64,000 nt of DNA from Hypomesus transpacificus (GCF_021917145.1 NW_025813745.1:1-64000), one strand, 5' to 3'. Shown: positions 12,354 to 25,516, counted from the stretch's first letter. A program made the numbers and translations. Notes: a model not told the origin generated them from the sequence alone.

Positions 12354-15300
12354 TCAGCCCTCTTCCTCTGGGGCGCTATTCCCCAGATGGCCAACAGAGG
12401 GTGGAGTTGTGCGGGGTGGGGTCGAGGGGAAAGGGTTGGAGAGAAGAGAGCTGCTGTCCTCTGCACTGCTCGAATCCTCTCCTGCCTGGTCCCAGGGAGG
12501 CCCTGTCTCTGCCGGGTCCTCTTGGTCCCAGTGCAGGGCCTCCACCTCCTCTCGGCCCAGGGGAAACACACGCTGCTCCCATGGGGCCTGGGGCTGCACC
12601 GGGGAGAGAACACACACACATTCATCCACCAACACACTGGTATTACAGTGAGGTGAGCCAAGAGATCAACAAGCTGGTGAGAACACCTTTCCTGACATTA
12701 AGGTCGACAGGGGAACAATGGATAAACTCGGACAAGATATTCCTTCCCGTCTCTTTTCCCCGTTATGTGTGTCTTTGTGTGTCTGTGTGTATGGGGTAGC
12801 CTTCACGCACACACGGCCGTGAACATCATGGGGGAAGCCTGTCACAAGCATGGCTTGAGGCTACGGAAATATACCTGATCCCTGATCTCCAGTGTACCTC
12901 TGAAGACCTACAGTGTGATGCCGATTTATATCTGGACAGCAAGTATTACGTTGGCGATTTAAACCTTTGAGGCCGTGCGCCACAGAAGTCGGTCGCCCCC
13001 GAACGTGTCGAGCTGAAAATGTGGTCAAACACTGGCCCTCGTTCTGCTGCTCCTCCACGCTGGAGAGCGGGGCGGTCTTGATTCGGCTCCCGTCTCTAAG
13101 AGCCTATTACTTGATGACTCATCCAATCGAGAAGCCCTCCAATCAGCCCCGAGTCACCCACTCCTCTCACAGAGCGACACGACCCGCGACCCCCTCCCCC
13201 AAGTGTCTGGAGGATCCCGCCAGCTGATGGTTCCTCACCACACACTCCTCCCCTGCGCCTTCCTCAGCGTCTGTCTCCGGGTAGGTGCAGCCCCAGTCAG
13301 GAGGCGGAGTCCCGTCGCACTGGAGGCCACAATCCCACGCCGAGCCTCCCGTCCCCATGCTGCCGTCCAGGCTCCTGCTACCAGACCTGGGCACAAACAC
13401 ACGGGGCATAAGCTTCCGGAAACACCCGCCATCTTGAGACGGCGCCTAGGAATGGATCCGCGATTTCCGGGAGTGGACCTGAGGTTTTGACATGTGGTGA
13501 TGCTCCCTTGTGCAAGAGAGAGGGCCTGGCCTGCATTCCATATGCCAAACTATATATGCTATGGAATTCTAGTGAGGTTCTGTTTCTCTGGTTTTGGTGC
13601 GTGGTTCTACAGAGTGGTGGTGTCCGGAAGGTTCTGAGGTTCTGGCGGGCCCACCTGGTGGTGCGTCGGTGCAGCCTGCTCTTGCCCCAGGACACCCAGC
13701 GTAGCTTCTCTCTCTGCTCACATCCCAGGTGTCTCTGGGAGAAGATCTCATCACACAGGAGCTCTACCTGAACAGGCAACACACACACACAAGGGTCATT
13801 CATGATTCATTTCGTAGGAGAGAGAGAGAGTGCTGGTAGGGACAGGCATCGTAAGCATAAACGTTTATGTCCGTACCTCCTCTTCCTCCTCTTCCTCTTC
13901 CTCCTCTTTCTCACCCTCGCTCACCTCCCGTAGTAAGGTGCCTACTATTCTCCAGCTATAGAAACAAGACTCTTAGATCGGTCTCTTCGCTCATTTCTGG
14001 CCAAAACAATCGTGTCAGACGGGGGTTGTAAAGCTTCCGCTGAGCAGTAAGGGCCCACTGTACCTTGGTGTGATGATGTCTTTGTACTGGAGCTTCTCCA
14101 CCTTGGTCGTGGCCGCGAGTGACATGGGGATGACAATGTTGTCGATGTTGTAGACGCTCTCTCCTTGGCGTCTGCGGATAGGGCCCTGAAGACGCAGGGG
14201 GAACACAAGGTCTGGTTAGGTGGGAGAGGCGGGTTAGGGAGGTGAAGTGGGTGAGGTTGATGAGGTAAGGTGAAGTGAGTGAGGTTGCTGAGGTAGATGA
14301 GGTGGGTGAGGTGGGTGTAGCAGGTGAAGTGAGTGAGGTTGGTGAGGTAGATGAGGTAGGTGAAGTGAGTGAGGTTGGTGAGGTAGATGAGGTAGGTGAA
14401 GTGAGTGAGGTTGGTGAGGTAGATGAGGTAGGTGAAGTGAGTGAGGTTGGTGAGGTAGATGAGGTAGGTGAAGTGAGTGAGGTTGGTGAGGTAGATGAGG
14501 TAGGTGAAGTGAGTGAGGTTGCTGAGGTAGATGAGGTGGGTGAGGTGGGTGTAGCAGGTGAGGTGAGTGTTAGGTTGGTGAAGTGAGGAGGCGGAGCCTA
14601 CCTGCACAGGAGGCTTGCGTGCGTGGGAGGTCTGAGGCGTGGACATCTCCTCTAGCCCCTCCCCCGAGCCGTCCTCTGGGTCGGACAGCCAACACAGAAG
14701 GTCGTCTTCATCTAGAACAGGAAGCAAAGGTCTGTTACAGCGCTAATCTGTCTGAACATGCAGCACACACGCACACACGCACTCGCACGCACCTTCCAGC
14801 ACTCTGTGAGAGTTTCTCCTCTTCCTGCTCCCTTGATAGGCCTTCCTGCGGGGCATCTGGGACCGCCCCGCCCACCCAACTGGTGACACACCCCTGACCC
14901 CGCCCCCTCGATGCCTTCCATGGTGCTTGTGGCGTTGAGAAGAACCTGAGTGACACAACACGTGTGAAATCCTGAGGAATCCCCCTTACGCCGACTACCA
15001 TCCCCCCCCCCCGGGCATGACAAGGCTTGGTTCAACCCTAATAGCACATTCTTATAGCTAATCCTTAACTCTCAGTCGTGTTACATTAGACAGATGACTT
15101 CTCACACACAATGGAGCTCTTTGTCTGCGGGCAGGTCTTTTGCAAGGCGAGCAGATAGTCTGTGTGCTGGGTGCGAGGGCTGTGACAGAGATGTTAGGGT
15201 CATCTCCAAACCTCTGAGCCTCCTGGCTGAACAGTGTCACCTAGGTCTGAATCACAGGAGGCCAGGTGGCACTGTCAACCTGCAAGGGCCAGATAAGAGA

Positions 15301-18300
15301 GGACACTACCTGCAGATATCCCTCGGCCAATTTCTCCCTCTGCCCTAATCTGTAAAATATTGTGTGTGTTTTTCTGAGCTTAATCATTGGCCATGGGGGG
15401 GGGGGAAGGGGGTCATTCACACGGACGGGAAATTGACAAAACGCCGTTTGAGTTAGCGTCCCAGTGCTCTGCTCATCTGACACGCAGCTGTACTCCTTCC
15501 CCTGGCTACCCTCTCTCCTTCAATCTATACCCTCCTCCTTGACCTCTACCAACTCCTATCCCCCCCCCCCCATCTCAGCCTCACCAAGCCCTGTTCTCCC
15601 CCCCCCCCCCCATAAGAACAGGGCTTGTTTGGGGATCCTAGCTGGTCCTGGCTGGCCAAAGGCCACTGGGGGATTAATGATTGGAGAGACAGAGTCAGAG
15701 CATGTGTGAGAAGTCCCCTGGAGAGCAGCCAGGGACTGTTACTGCCAACCCGCCTGCTCAGAACCTGCTCTGGGGGGGGGGGGAGAGGGGAGACTAACAC
15801 CCGCAGCCCCCTGACACGACAGTGGGGCGTTCCTGAACACCCCAAGTATGTCGTTACATAACGAGAGGAGAGGATAGAGGACAACGAGGCGTCGGGGTGA
15901 GGCGGTGTAAGCTCTCCAAGTGAAACCTCCGTGGGGAGGAGCGTGCGTGTGCTTGCTGCTCCTTACCGGGCAGCGGCGTCGAGCTGAGCCTGCGGCCCCT
16001 GGGGCAGGGGTGGGGGACGGGGCTGGGCGGCTCCGTCTTCAGCAGCAGGGGCCTCTGGAGCCAGTCTTCCCGGAGCAGGGCCCTCTGGAGGTGCTGTTGG
16101 AGAGGGGTGTCTGGATGGTTGGGGGCACAGACGGCAGACGTGTCTTTCGCTAGGTCTTTCGACTGATCCACTGGGTCTGAATCGAATACCCTAGGTCTGT
16201 ATTCCATACACTAGGTCTGGATCCAATACACTAAGTCTGCCGCTGAAACACTGAGTCTGGAATGGATACAATAGTTCTGAGGCTGATACGCTACATTTAG
16301 ATTTGATACCCTAGTTCAGGAACTGATCCACCAGGCCTGGAACTGATCCACCAGGCCTGGAACTGATCCACTGGGCCTGGAACTGATCCAACTAGGCCTG
16401 GGGCCTAGTGGACCAGTGGGCCTATCTTAATCACCAAGACTGTCTCTGATAGATGAGTGTGTTCCTCTGACCCTCTTCACCCCACACAGGCCTACCTGAG
16501 GAGAGCGACAACACAGGGTGTGCTCTGCTGTGGCCCCTCCCAGGAGGTGGGGCGTAGCTGGAACAGGCGGGGTCAGAACACAGGCCAAGGGGGTCACATG
16601 ACTCACAGGTGGGGCATGAGGAGGAGGGAGAGGAGGAGAAGGAGGCGGAGCCCAGTTCCTGCAGGAGGAGAGAAAAGCGGTAAATACAGAGTACAGCTGC
16701 TGAATTCCAATTTGTCCATACAGGCCACGATGGTCTTCATCTTTCATCCTCTGTGGCTTTTTGAATCCCCGGGTAACTCAAGCCTAACTTATCTAAAAGG
16801 AAATGGGTCAAAGAGAGGGGTTCTCTGAACCGGTAGCCAGAGGGATTCTGGGAAAGGAGTTGTAGAGGTGAACGAGTGGAGTGTCGTCTCGGCGCTCGAT
16901 GAGTCACCGCGCCCTGGAGGCGCTGAGGCAAATCACGATAATCAAACGAATTAAGCCGCTAAAAGCTTTCTTCTCGTTCCCTCCTTCCTCCCCCCCCCCT
17001 CTCTTCCCTTCCTCCCTACATTCTCACCAGCTCGTGTTGCCCTGGCGCTTGCTCTAGCTGGCTGGGCAGAGATCAGAGAGCCAGCCGCACCGGGCAGCAG
17101 AGAAAGGGCTGTGTGTCAGCTAAAAGCCCTCCAGCTCCGGGCTGAGATTCAAGGTCTCTGGAGATGGAAAGGCAGCATAGTCTACCACCTCTCTCTCGGC
17201 AGAGCCTCTCCAAAGCCTCCTTGGAGCTCGTCGGCGAATCATAATAAAACAATTAGGCCCCGTCTGCATAACGAGGGGAGGTGAACGACGCCCCCAGGGC
17301 CACAGCAGTCGTGACGCACGCCGCGGGGTCTCAATAACAACGCTCGGAGTCGATGCGCCATCTGTTCTCGAAGAGGACAACCTAGAGTTGGTCTAAAGGT
17401 CTCATGGTTGTGTATGGGGTAGCAGACTGTCTCACACAAGCTAATCCAAACATCCTGTGGTGGAAACACATTTAAAGATGTTCCCTGGCCAGTTGTTGGC
17501 TCTTTGAGCCCAACCAGCTTTTTGGCTTAACTCTAATTCCTATTTAATTTAAGGACCTTTTTCACCAAAAATGTTTATATTGGCAGTAAAAGCGGGTCTA
17601 GTAGTCTCCTCAGCTTGGAAGGTTAGGGTTAGAGAAGGTTAGGGCTAACGTTCCGGCAATGTAGACCTCACTTCAGGGTGTGTGTTGAGGTTAGGGCAAA
17701 GGCCAGGGCTGGGTTCTATGAACGTTAGGGTTACCTGTTGGGTGTGGGCGCTGGTCCCGTTCAAGGTAAAGAGCCGGGGTTTGTGGTAGGTGACAAGGTG
17801 CCGCGTCCGTGCCGACACACAGGAGGCGTCGGCCTGGAGGAGCTGTCTCCTGCGCGCCCCCCTCCTCCTCTTCGCCCCCCTCTGGAGGAACGCGTCCTCG
17901 CCCTTCTTCAGGCAGCTGCAGAGGAGCACACGCTCAGCACGGACCCACCCGGCATTACACACGCTCAGCCAGCGGTCACTCAGCCATCACATACACTCTG
18001 AACCTCCATTGCACTTTCCACTATCAAAAGCACACACACGCTACGTTTGCTTGCAATCACAACAAATCTGGCCGAGTCCCTCGGGGCGTCTAAATCCAAT
18101 GGGTCCAAGGAATCCACGACAGCCTGAGAGCCGGGCAGAGGTCGGGAACAGGAAGGAAAACTTGAACTCATGATTCTGATCCAGATCTTTCCGGATGCAG
18201 TTACTTAGTTCGGTGGCTTGTTTCAACACTGGGGAGCAGCATGTTTAAACTCCGCCAGATGACTGATGAGAGTGCGCGTCTGGGCTGCAGCCCAGTCACA

Positions 18301-21300
18301 CACACACACATACACAACGACACGCACCCACACACACATACACACAATACACAATTCCATCTCCACGGAGATGGATAGTATGTTTCCGTGGTAACAGGAA
18401 GTGTGTGTCTAATGCTTGTCATATTGTGGCAACTCCCCCGCACCCTCCTCACCCGACCCTCATGACCTCTTCTTAATGAGATTCCGGAGGCTTGAAACCA
18501 CTGGAGGTTCGTACGGTGAACTGGATCTCTCAGAGTGGTCTCTGTGCTCTGGGTCTTATGCAGCGGTCTAGGGTGCTTTAATACCTGCCGAAGGCCTTCT
18601 TGTTCAGACCGTTCCATCTGCAGGCGTCTTTAGAGACGGGAGAGGAGGAGGGTGACAGGTTGAGGGGGGGCATCAGGCTGGTGACAATCTGGGTCAGTTG
18701 GGCACTCTGTGGGTACAGATATCCCCTGTCACAGACACGCCATGGTACCTCAGCCAGTATGTCACACGCTAAAACATCAGGGACATTAGGACCTTAAAAA
18801 TGGTATGTTGCTTGACTGGCTAGGGGAACAAAACGAGTGTGTGTGTATGTGCGTCACGTGTGTGTGTGTGTGTACCTGTCTCTCTATGTTCCGGAGCAGG
18901 CGTGTGGGGCTGCTGGGTTCCGTGTCCGAGGCCAGGTCTCCATGGCCCCCTGCAGTGAAGGACAGGCCTGCTGTCTCTGTCAGCAGGGTCTGCTGGATCT
19001 GCCTGTCTGTCAGTGGCTGGGAGTCTGCCAGGACCACGCCCCCCTGAGACCACACACACACACCACACACACACACACCACACACGTATATGCTGCTGTT
19101 GCCTGATTCAATCGCTCCTGCACGATAGGTGGGTTCATCATCCATCCCATAATTCTCTGATGTAACCATGTTGCCATGATGGCAGGAGTGGGCATTGTGA
19201 GTGTGAATAAAGCTGTCTGGAGCCAAGAAGCTGTCATAGCAGCTGATGAGCCGAGACAAGGTGAGTTAAGACATCAAAGCCAGATGACACCCCGGTGACC
19301 AAGTGTCACACCAGGAGGTGACAGGGATTCAGGGTTGAGACCAGGGTTGAGACCAGGGTTGGGAGTGTGGTCCACATTGAGCAGGTCCTGGAGGGTTACC
19401 TTGGTGGAGGAGATCTGCCTGTGAAGGTCACCCAGCTGCTGGATTCGGCCTTCCAGTTCATCTACACGCAGCTGCAACCAGGTCCACCGGCTGCCCACCT
19501 CTGCCCTCCCCTCCTGCCAGCTCTGCTCACACCCAGACCTGCTTCTGGGAGGAATGGAGGACGGTGGAGAGATCAGGAGAGAGCAGGAGGAATGAGGGGA
19601 GGAAAAGAGAAACAGAAATAAAAATAGACAAAAAAAAGGGCACTTTTAGTATTTCATTCAAAATGTTGAAGGATTCAAGATTCGATAAAGAAATTCTAAG
19701 AACCACATCAAATCTGTACAATACTTTCAAAATATTTTTTTTGTTATCTTGAAAACGACTTCCGAAACAGCAAGCATGTTTCAAAACACAATCCTTCAGT
19801 AGCCGAGCACTTAATAAAAGTAGTAGTACTTCTACTAGTAGCAGAAGATAAATATGACCTAGCTAACATGCTAATCAGCTGTTTTAATGGGCTCTAACAG
19901 AGATGGGGCTAGGAGGAGGGATTCTGCTGAGGCAGGTAAAATGGCAAACTAGGCCATAAATAAATCATTTGCAAGCTGTGTGCCGGTTTCCATGGAGGCC
20001 GTATGGTCTGGTATTCCTCTACCCTGGACGGTCGCTAGCCACACCGAGCTGTTGCCATGCCACTTCTCTACGACCTTGGGAATGCCAGGAACACCAAGCT
20101 TCAAACAGAGCAGGAAAGGTTATCTGTGGAGGCTAACAACAGCAGGTTGGTTTCCCTTTTTCACAAATATCTTTTACTTTGCCAACACGATATGCTGCCC
20201 ACAAATTTCAATGTGGCTACAACTATATTATGAAGCCCTTGTGACATTCCTTATAAAAAGCAGGGATATACAAATTAGTATTTTAAATTGTCCCTTAAAT
20301 GGAGGCTGACTCACTGACTCCCATCCTGCACCTGGTGTCTATCCTCCCAGCAGCAGCCGCCTGCCCCAGCCTGGTACTGCCTGCCCCAGCCCCAGTTCTA
20401 GCCCTGGGGCCTTGTCCAACTAGTAGGAACATTCCAGAGATATTTACAGTTAAGTGGAGCAGCAGGACAACACACACACACAAAGGAGAGAACAGAATCA
20501 GTAACTTCATCCCTCTAACCCTCGGGTTAAACACAGTGTCAACTGTCTCTTGATCACCTTCATTCCAGGAATTAGCCAAGTCCCCACTCCCATGTCATGT
20601 CCATGTGGGAGAGTGAGAGAAGCTCAAATAAAGGGTTGCCGGAGACTGAGTAGGCTAGACATGGGCCTCTGCTATTGAAAATTGAATCTCGGACTACACC
20701 CAAATAAAGAAGGTTCCAGCGTGAAACCTACAAGCGATGTAAGAGAAATTGCATTCCGAGGCTCTTTTAACTGACTTAAAGTCTATAACCCCGTTGTTTT
20801 CCCTCAAACAAACCAAACCATTTCCTCGTCTCACAAAGATGGAAACGACCTATCACCCTCCTCCACCCGGAGGAAGTCCCATTGAAGGAGCTGCATGCCA
20901 TAAAACGTCTGGCCCGGCAGGCACTGGGACACCATTGTCGGCCCAGCATGAGGCATAAGCCCTCCACAAAGACAAACTGCGTCAGCCAGGGGGATGCCAG
21001 AACCTTGCCAAACAAACCCCCACCCCGGTCTCCCTCCTTCTCAATGTCCGCCCTCCCCAGAACTGTGTCAACCGCTGCCCCTTTCTCACTTACGCCGTTT
21101 ATTAGTCCCGCACAGGAATCACGGCTGACATCCCATCTTCTCACACCCAAGCTACATAAATGTCACGTCTTTCTCTCCATCCTAACATTCCAGCCCGGGG
21201 AAGTGTGGTTACTTGGCGATGTACGACTGGTACCAATTTACCAGGAGAGGTATCAGTCTTAAGATTAACCCTCACAGCAAAGGGGGCCGATAGATTTAGA

Positions 21301-23559
21301 GAAACAGATAGTGGGGGGTTTTCTCCAGAGGTTAAGTAAGTGTCTCCAGACTCACACAATTCTTATTTTTAAGAGAGTTGGAGCCTACCAGGCAGTAGGC
21401 AAAAACAGGATAGGCACTTTTCACAGATTTTGATGTAGTTTGCATACTACAGCTGAACATAGTTCCCTCATCTGGTTCAGGAGGAGCTCTGGACGTTAAC
21501 ACGGAGCACAACGACAAGAACTCAGAGCAGAGGGCCGTTCCATTCAAAGGAAAATAGGTAGGATGAGAGAAGAGGAGAGCGGAAGGCAGGCATGGGAGGG
21601 CATAGAGGTATGCCAGTGTGTGCCCGTGCCCCCCCCCCCCCTCCCCCCGCTGCTGGGAAAGCAGAGCCAGGAAACCAGACACGACTGTTATGACTGCAGG
21701 AGAGGGCTGTGGAGGAATCTACGAGGCCGACCGCTGTCCTCCCAAAGACCAACCCATTGGATGGAAGTCAAGCAAAAATAAACAGAGGAAACGTCATTGG
21801 TATCCACAGCTGTAAGGAAGGAAAACTAGACTTCAGCACGTTTGCCAAGAAGGCCAAATGAAAAACATGTGGAGCCCTTTGAGGGTGGAGCTGCAAAACT
21901 CACTTTAAAAGGAAAAGGCTGTTTTTTTCCACAGCTGTCATTAAATGTCATTTAACCCTCTCTTTCCCTCTCTCTGTCTCCCTCTATCTCTCCCTCTGTC
22001 TCCCTCTCCCCTGGGCCTTTCTGTTATCTGCAGTAGGCTTTGTCCCTGTCTGACTGCCTGATAACTATGTAAAGATATAACCTAGCCATTGAACTGGTAC
22101 CGTTTTTGATCTGAAATCCGCCCTTTTTTTGACTGACGTCAAAGGCTTGCTCTGAGGAATTTGGGGTGGAGAAGTAAGGAAACCAAGAATACCAGAATAC
22201 TCTGTTTGGGGTCAACAAAACAAAAGCAAGAACACAAAACAGTTTAAATCCTTTCTCTTAAGGGTTTAGGGTAGCAAATTAGCAAATAGGCTCATGTGTT
22301 TACACTCAAACCCACATACACTTGTTTTTGGTATGTGATCTCCATACCTTTCCTCCAATTCATCCACTGTTTATGAAGCTGTAACAACCCACTGAGGCAG
22401 CCAAGAAAACACCAGGACTCCTTAAGACAAGCCCTTTTTAACAAGACACCCGTGGGAGACAAATAAAATCTCCTGTTGACTTTTAAGATCTCCTTACTTA
22501 CAATGGTACCGCCAGGTTTCTGATTGGGCGTTCAGGCTCCAGGCCCTCATCATCAGAGCCACTGTCTGTGGCATCAGAGTCTATGGCCTGCTGGACACCC
22601 CGCAGCAGTGCCTGGGCACGGCAGGCAAATTCCAGCATCTCCGTCGAGGTTGATGGAGGTGAGCAGGACTCTGGTACGAGAGGCCACTGAACTCTACTGC
22701 CCGGGCCGGGGATCTGCACATGTACCAGGAGTGGGTCGGGCTTGGTGTCAACAGGAGCGGGCAGGGTCCCTGTCCTCTCCTCCCTGAGCCTGTTCTTCAG
22801 AGCGTCCAGCTGGATGCTGCAGTGGCGGCTGGTGTGATCCCCTAGCAGGGCCTGGAGCCTCCTCTGGATCCTCTCGGCCCTAAGAAGCAGAGCTGCCTGT
22901 CTGGTGACATGCCACTGGGTCTGGTCTCTCACTGCCCCCTGCACCACTGCTGCAGTCACGGGTTGATCAGGAGCCCTCGTCGCCCAGGCTTGAGCTGAGG
23001 CAGGTTCCGTGCTAACTACACCCCGCTTTCCCTCCCTAGACATGGTTGGTGTCGGCAGAGCAGAGCTGTACTGGCACATGGTGTTACCCTGGTAATGTGG
23101 AGGAGACTGGGGGACATCAGGGCCATCTGCTCCACAGTGTTGAGGCTGCATCACCACATCCTGGCCACTTTGTTCAGGGATGGGCACAATGTACATGTCT
23201 TGCATACCTGTTAAGGCTGCGGCCTGTGAATCCTTCAGGTTTTTGTTCAGAGAAATCAGGCTGAGAAGGGATCTAGAGAGGAGCACACTCTTATACTGGC
23301 TGCTTGAGGCCTGTAGGAGGGGAGCTAGGATCGAGTTGGGGAAGTCCAGGGAACCTTTGGAGCAGCAGGTGTCCAAGAAAGGCAAGGAGGAAAGGTTGAG
23401 CCACACCTTCTGAGAAAAGTTGTCCTCCATCAGTTTCACATGGGGGTCCAATTCAGGACTGAGCATTGCACCATCTGCCTCCATGTTGCTGGAGCTCAGA
23501 GGAGAGGGCAGGTGGATTCTGTGTCTGTCTTTTGTGAGCTTGGTCAAGGCAGGGGCCAT
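12354..23559 (-). CDS. kansl1l: KAT8 regulatory NSL complex subunit 1-like protein
   Basis: Coding exons, 5' to 3' on minus: 23559-22502, 19538-19400, 19043-18876, 18706-18585, 17915-17735, 16658-16496, about 16149-15967, 14945-14793, 14711-14602, 14185-14064, 13955-13877, 13767-13655, 13386-13239, 12593-12354. All phases agree, giving about 992 aa (human KANSL1L 987). Start chosen at MAPAL, aligning with human MTPAL; an in-frame ATG lies 87 bases upstream. Visible marks: [12 protein letters not shown] near the end of the first coding exon, the SRWTWLQ coiled segment (~365), [21 protein letters not shown], an ARTR WDR5-type motif (~530), and a PEHE domain (~765-865: [23 protein letters not shown]). 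The tail has [14 protein letters not shown]1-type PEHE domains bind the acetyltransferase KAT8/MOF, so a nuclear chromatin scaffold role is inferred. KANSL1L was chosen over KANSL1 on length and closer motif wording. The 16149 acceptor is uncertain (16176 is equally in phase). Confidence 0.92.
14275..14562. repeat. 36-bp minisatellite in a kansl1l intron
   Basis: Five near-identical 36-bp units (14329-14508, unit starting GTGAGTGAGGTTGGTGAGG) are flanked on each side by a near-identical 54-bp variant (14275-14328 and 14509-14562). The array sits in the intron between exons 14711-14602 and 14185-14064. It is open in several frames on both strands because the unit length is a multiple of three. 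It is not coding. Confidence 0.9.
16160..16412. repeat. 20-bp minisatellite, partly degenerate
   Basis: Four clear tandem copies of a 20-base unit (AACTGATCCACCAGGCCTGG and variants) lie at about 16320-16400. Degenerate copies with CTAGGTCTGG-like cores continue left to about 16160. The array runs up to the uncertain 5' boundary of the kansl1l exon ending at 15967. Confidence 0.8.
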
Positions 23560-23618
23560 TCCCTCTGACCAGAGACTCTTCAAACAGTAAGGTGCTACTG
23601 CACCCAAACGTATGGTCC
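22502..23618 (-). other. kansl1l: kansl1l first coding exon with 5' UTR part
   Basis: The exon runs from an acceptor (TTTACAG before 23618) to a GTAAGT donor after 22502. It holds 59 bases of 5' UTR and 1058 coding bases (352 codons plus two bases), over a third of the protein. This large first coding exon is typical of KANSL1-family genes. Confidence 0.8.
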
Positions 23619-24015
23619 CTGTAAATAATAGGCCAAACAAATCCATCAGTTTAATGAAAACGTGGTTTTAAAATTAGTAGGCTACACAATTAGTAGGCTA
23701 CACAATTAGATAGCAAACAATAGGCTACATGACGCTGTGACTATCATCATTAATACTGTATGACTCAATGACACGTTTAGCAAGCTGTAACTTTGACATT
23801 AGCATACAGTACTGTACCGTACTGTATCTGACTAAATACATTTAAACTGCTAATTGCTCTCTCTAATCTCTCACATTTAACTAAAATATGAATAGTTACG
23901 TACGTGTCGATGTCCTCTTCGACAAGTGAGGGACACCACAGAACAACAGAACTACAGTACAGTATCACCTAAGTTAAAATTCGTTAAGAAACGTCTGGGA
24001 ATAATATCCACTCAC

Positions 24016-24420
24016 CCGATGAAAACCGACACTGTCGACTATTAGAAATCCAAATACTCGATCATATAGCCCAAAGACTTGTCCTGTTTAGTACTGTATT
24101 CTTGAAACAGAACACACAATCTTAAAATCAGTGTAACATTAGTTTCAGGAAAGGTTAGATTGCTGAAAGTTAACGTGAGGTCAGTAATCCAGCAGCTATC
24201 TTAAAAATTACGAAGATATTTCGCTGGCTGACACACTACCTAATTTCCAACTGCCGTGATAGAACGGCTTCTTGTTTCTGTAGCTGTTACAGTAGGGGCG
24301 TGGAACACCCGTGTGGGCGAGTCTATGCAAATATTCCTGCAGGTTGGACCAATACAATGCAGCGCATTGCTCATTACAAATCTGGCTAAACTCTAATATC
24401 ACGCGCTGCGCCTGTCTCTG
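24016..24420 (-). promoter_or_regulatory. kansl1l 5' UTR exon 1 and promoter region
   Basis: A strong minus-strand donor (TCATCGG then GTGAGTGG) ends a non-coding first exon at 24016. This pairs with the acceptor at 23618. Upstream sequence to about 24420 has several CpG dinucleotides (CACGCGCTGCGCC, CCGTGTGGGCG), consistent with a start region. The exact start site is not visible. Confidence 0.45.
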
Positions 24421-24669
24421 GTAAAGAACCTTAAGATTTGGTCAAAATAGGATAGGATTCGTTTTTTCGTGATGAATTGAGATATATGTAGAATTTCAAT
24501 CATCCAATATTTAAAAAGTGTAGCATGTTTCGTTTAAATCACGAGAGAAACGAAACATGACATTGCACTAATGAAGTCATGTATTTCAAAGTATTCAGGT
24601 ATTTTCATCCATCATTGCTGGTGCCCAATCGGAAAAAAAATTGCACAATTGTTCAACATTTGACATGTG

Positions 24670-24750
24670 TTTATTGTGTCAAAGGTATTGCATTGCATTA
24701 ACATGCATTCAATAATCAGACACTTTTATCCTAAGTGATGCCTCCAAATA
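24670..24750 (-). mobile_element. Truncated SINE/L2-type 3' tail
   Basis: The plus strand reads ATCAGACACTTTTATCC, a diverged match to the reverse complement of the conserved tail found in the two fuller SINEs here (GGATAAAAGC..TCTG). No tRNA-like head is visible, so this is a relic. The 24.4-25.1 kb interval is otherwise AT-rich and featureless. Confidence 0.4.
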
Positions 24751-25149
24751 ACACATAATCACTGGAAGTGCACAGTTCAAAGAGTATTTCAGTGGTTCGT
24801 GCTAAGAAACTATTGGTATTTAGCAAACATATACAATAACATAATCTAAATTTCAATATTAGGCTACCTAATTATACTGACAGAACAATGCATCAATGAC
24901 AGCAATATCATATAGAAGATGGAACATTGTAAAATATGCCGCTGTATGTGTTCTCAAGGAAGTGCAATGACATCATTTCACACAGAAAAGATCTGCAATG
25001 CAGGTAGGCCTACCACAAGAACTAATATCAGCGCATCATAAGATGTACACAAGCTTAACAAAAGGTTAATTGATTCGTCCAGATTCTTGATTCTTCAAAT
25101 AATAGTGTGGTCGTGAAACCTATAATTGCTGGTAGTCTGTCATAACGTC

Positions 25150-25490
25150 TTCAATATATTTCTCAGCTTTGAGCAAAAATAAAAACAGCTCTCTGTTGAG
25201 TGTCTGACCAACCCTAAGGTTAATTGTAGTTGTCATGTAGAATGAGATGACTGTGTAGATGTCGACCCAGAGTTACAGTGGGGACATTTTGGATGGATAT
25301 ATATCATTTGGACAGAGGATGAAGAGCAGCAGGATGCCGGTGATATGTGACCCCGACTGTCCACTGGAGGAGGAGAAGGGGCTCCCCACCGTTGACATGC
25401 TCCGGATGTGTCTTTGCAGGTAGCACACTGTGTTGAAGCTAGGTAGACCCTATCATCACACACAAGCACAGGAAGGTGTAGATCAAATTC
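25150..25490 (-). pseudogene. Decayed bitter taste receptor (T2R) copy
   Basis: This stretch aligns base by base with the 3' part of the intact receptor at 25951-26904. Shared landmarks include GATGTGTCTTTGCAGGTAGC, ATCATCACACACA and ACTGTCCA, in the same order and spacing. The match covers roughly the last three transmembrane segments. Frame is broken by indels, and the 5' two thirds are missing, with similarity ending near 25490. It is a truncated tandem duplicate of the neighbour; direction of duplication is not known. Confidence 0.75.
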
Positions 25491-25510
25491 AGTGAGTCAC
25501 TACTACAGAA

Positions 25511-25516
25511 TTTATT
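25511..25516 (-). promoter_or_regulatory. Candidate poly(A) signal of the T2R gene
   Basis: AATAAA on the minus strand, about 435 bases past the stop of the intact receptor and just before the pseudogene. The interval 25517-25950 is otherwise only a short GT tract (25648-25665) and AT-rich sequence. Confidence 0.35.

Noticed and set aside
12239..12799. 186-codon plus-strand frame
   Set aside because: Antisense to the last kansl1l exon, whose minus-strand product matches the KANSL1L C-terminus.
14275..14562. CRISPR-like regular repeats
   Set aside because: Units are directly adjacent without unique spacers, and the genome is eukaryotic. It is a minisatellite.
14275..14586. Val-Gly-Glu-Val repeat protein on plus
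   Set aside because: The 36-bp minisatellite has a unit length divisible by three, so several frames stay open. It lies within a kansl1l intron defined by in-phase splice sites.
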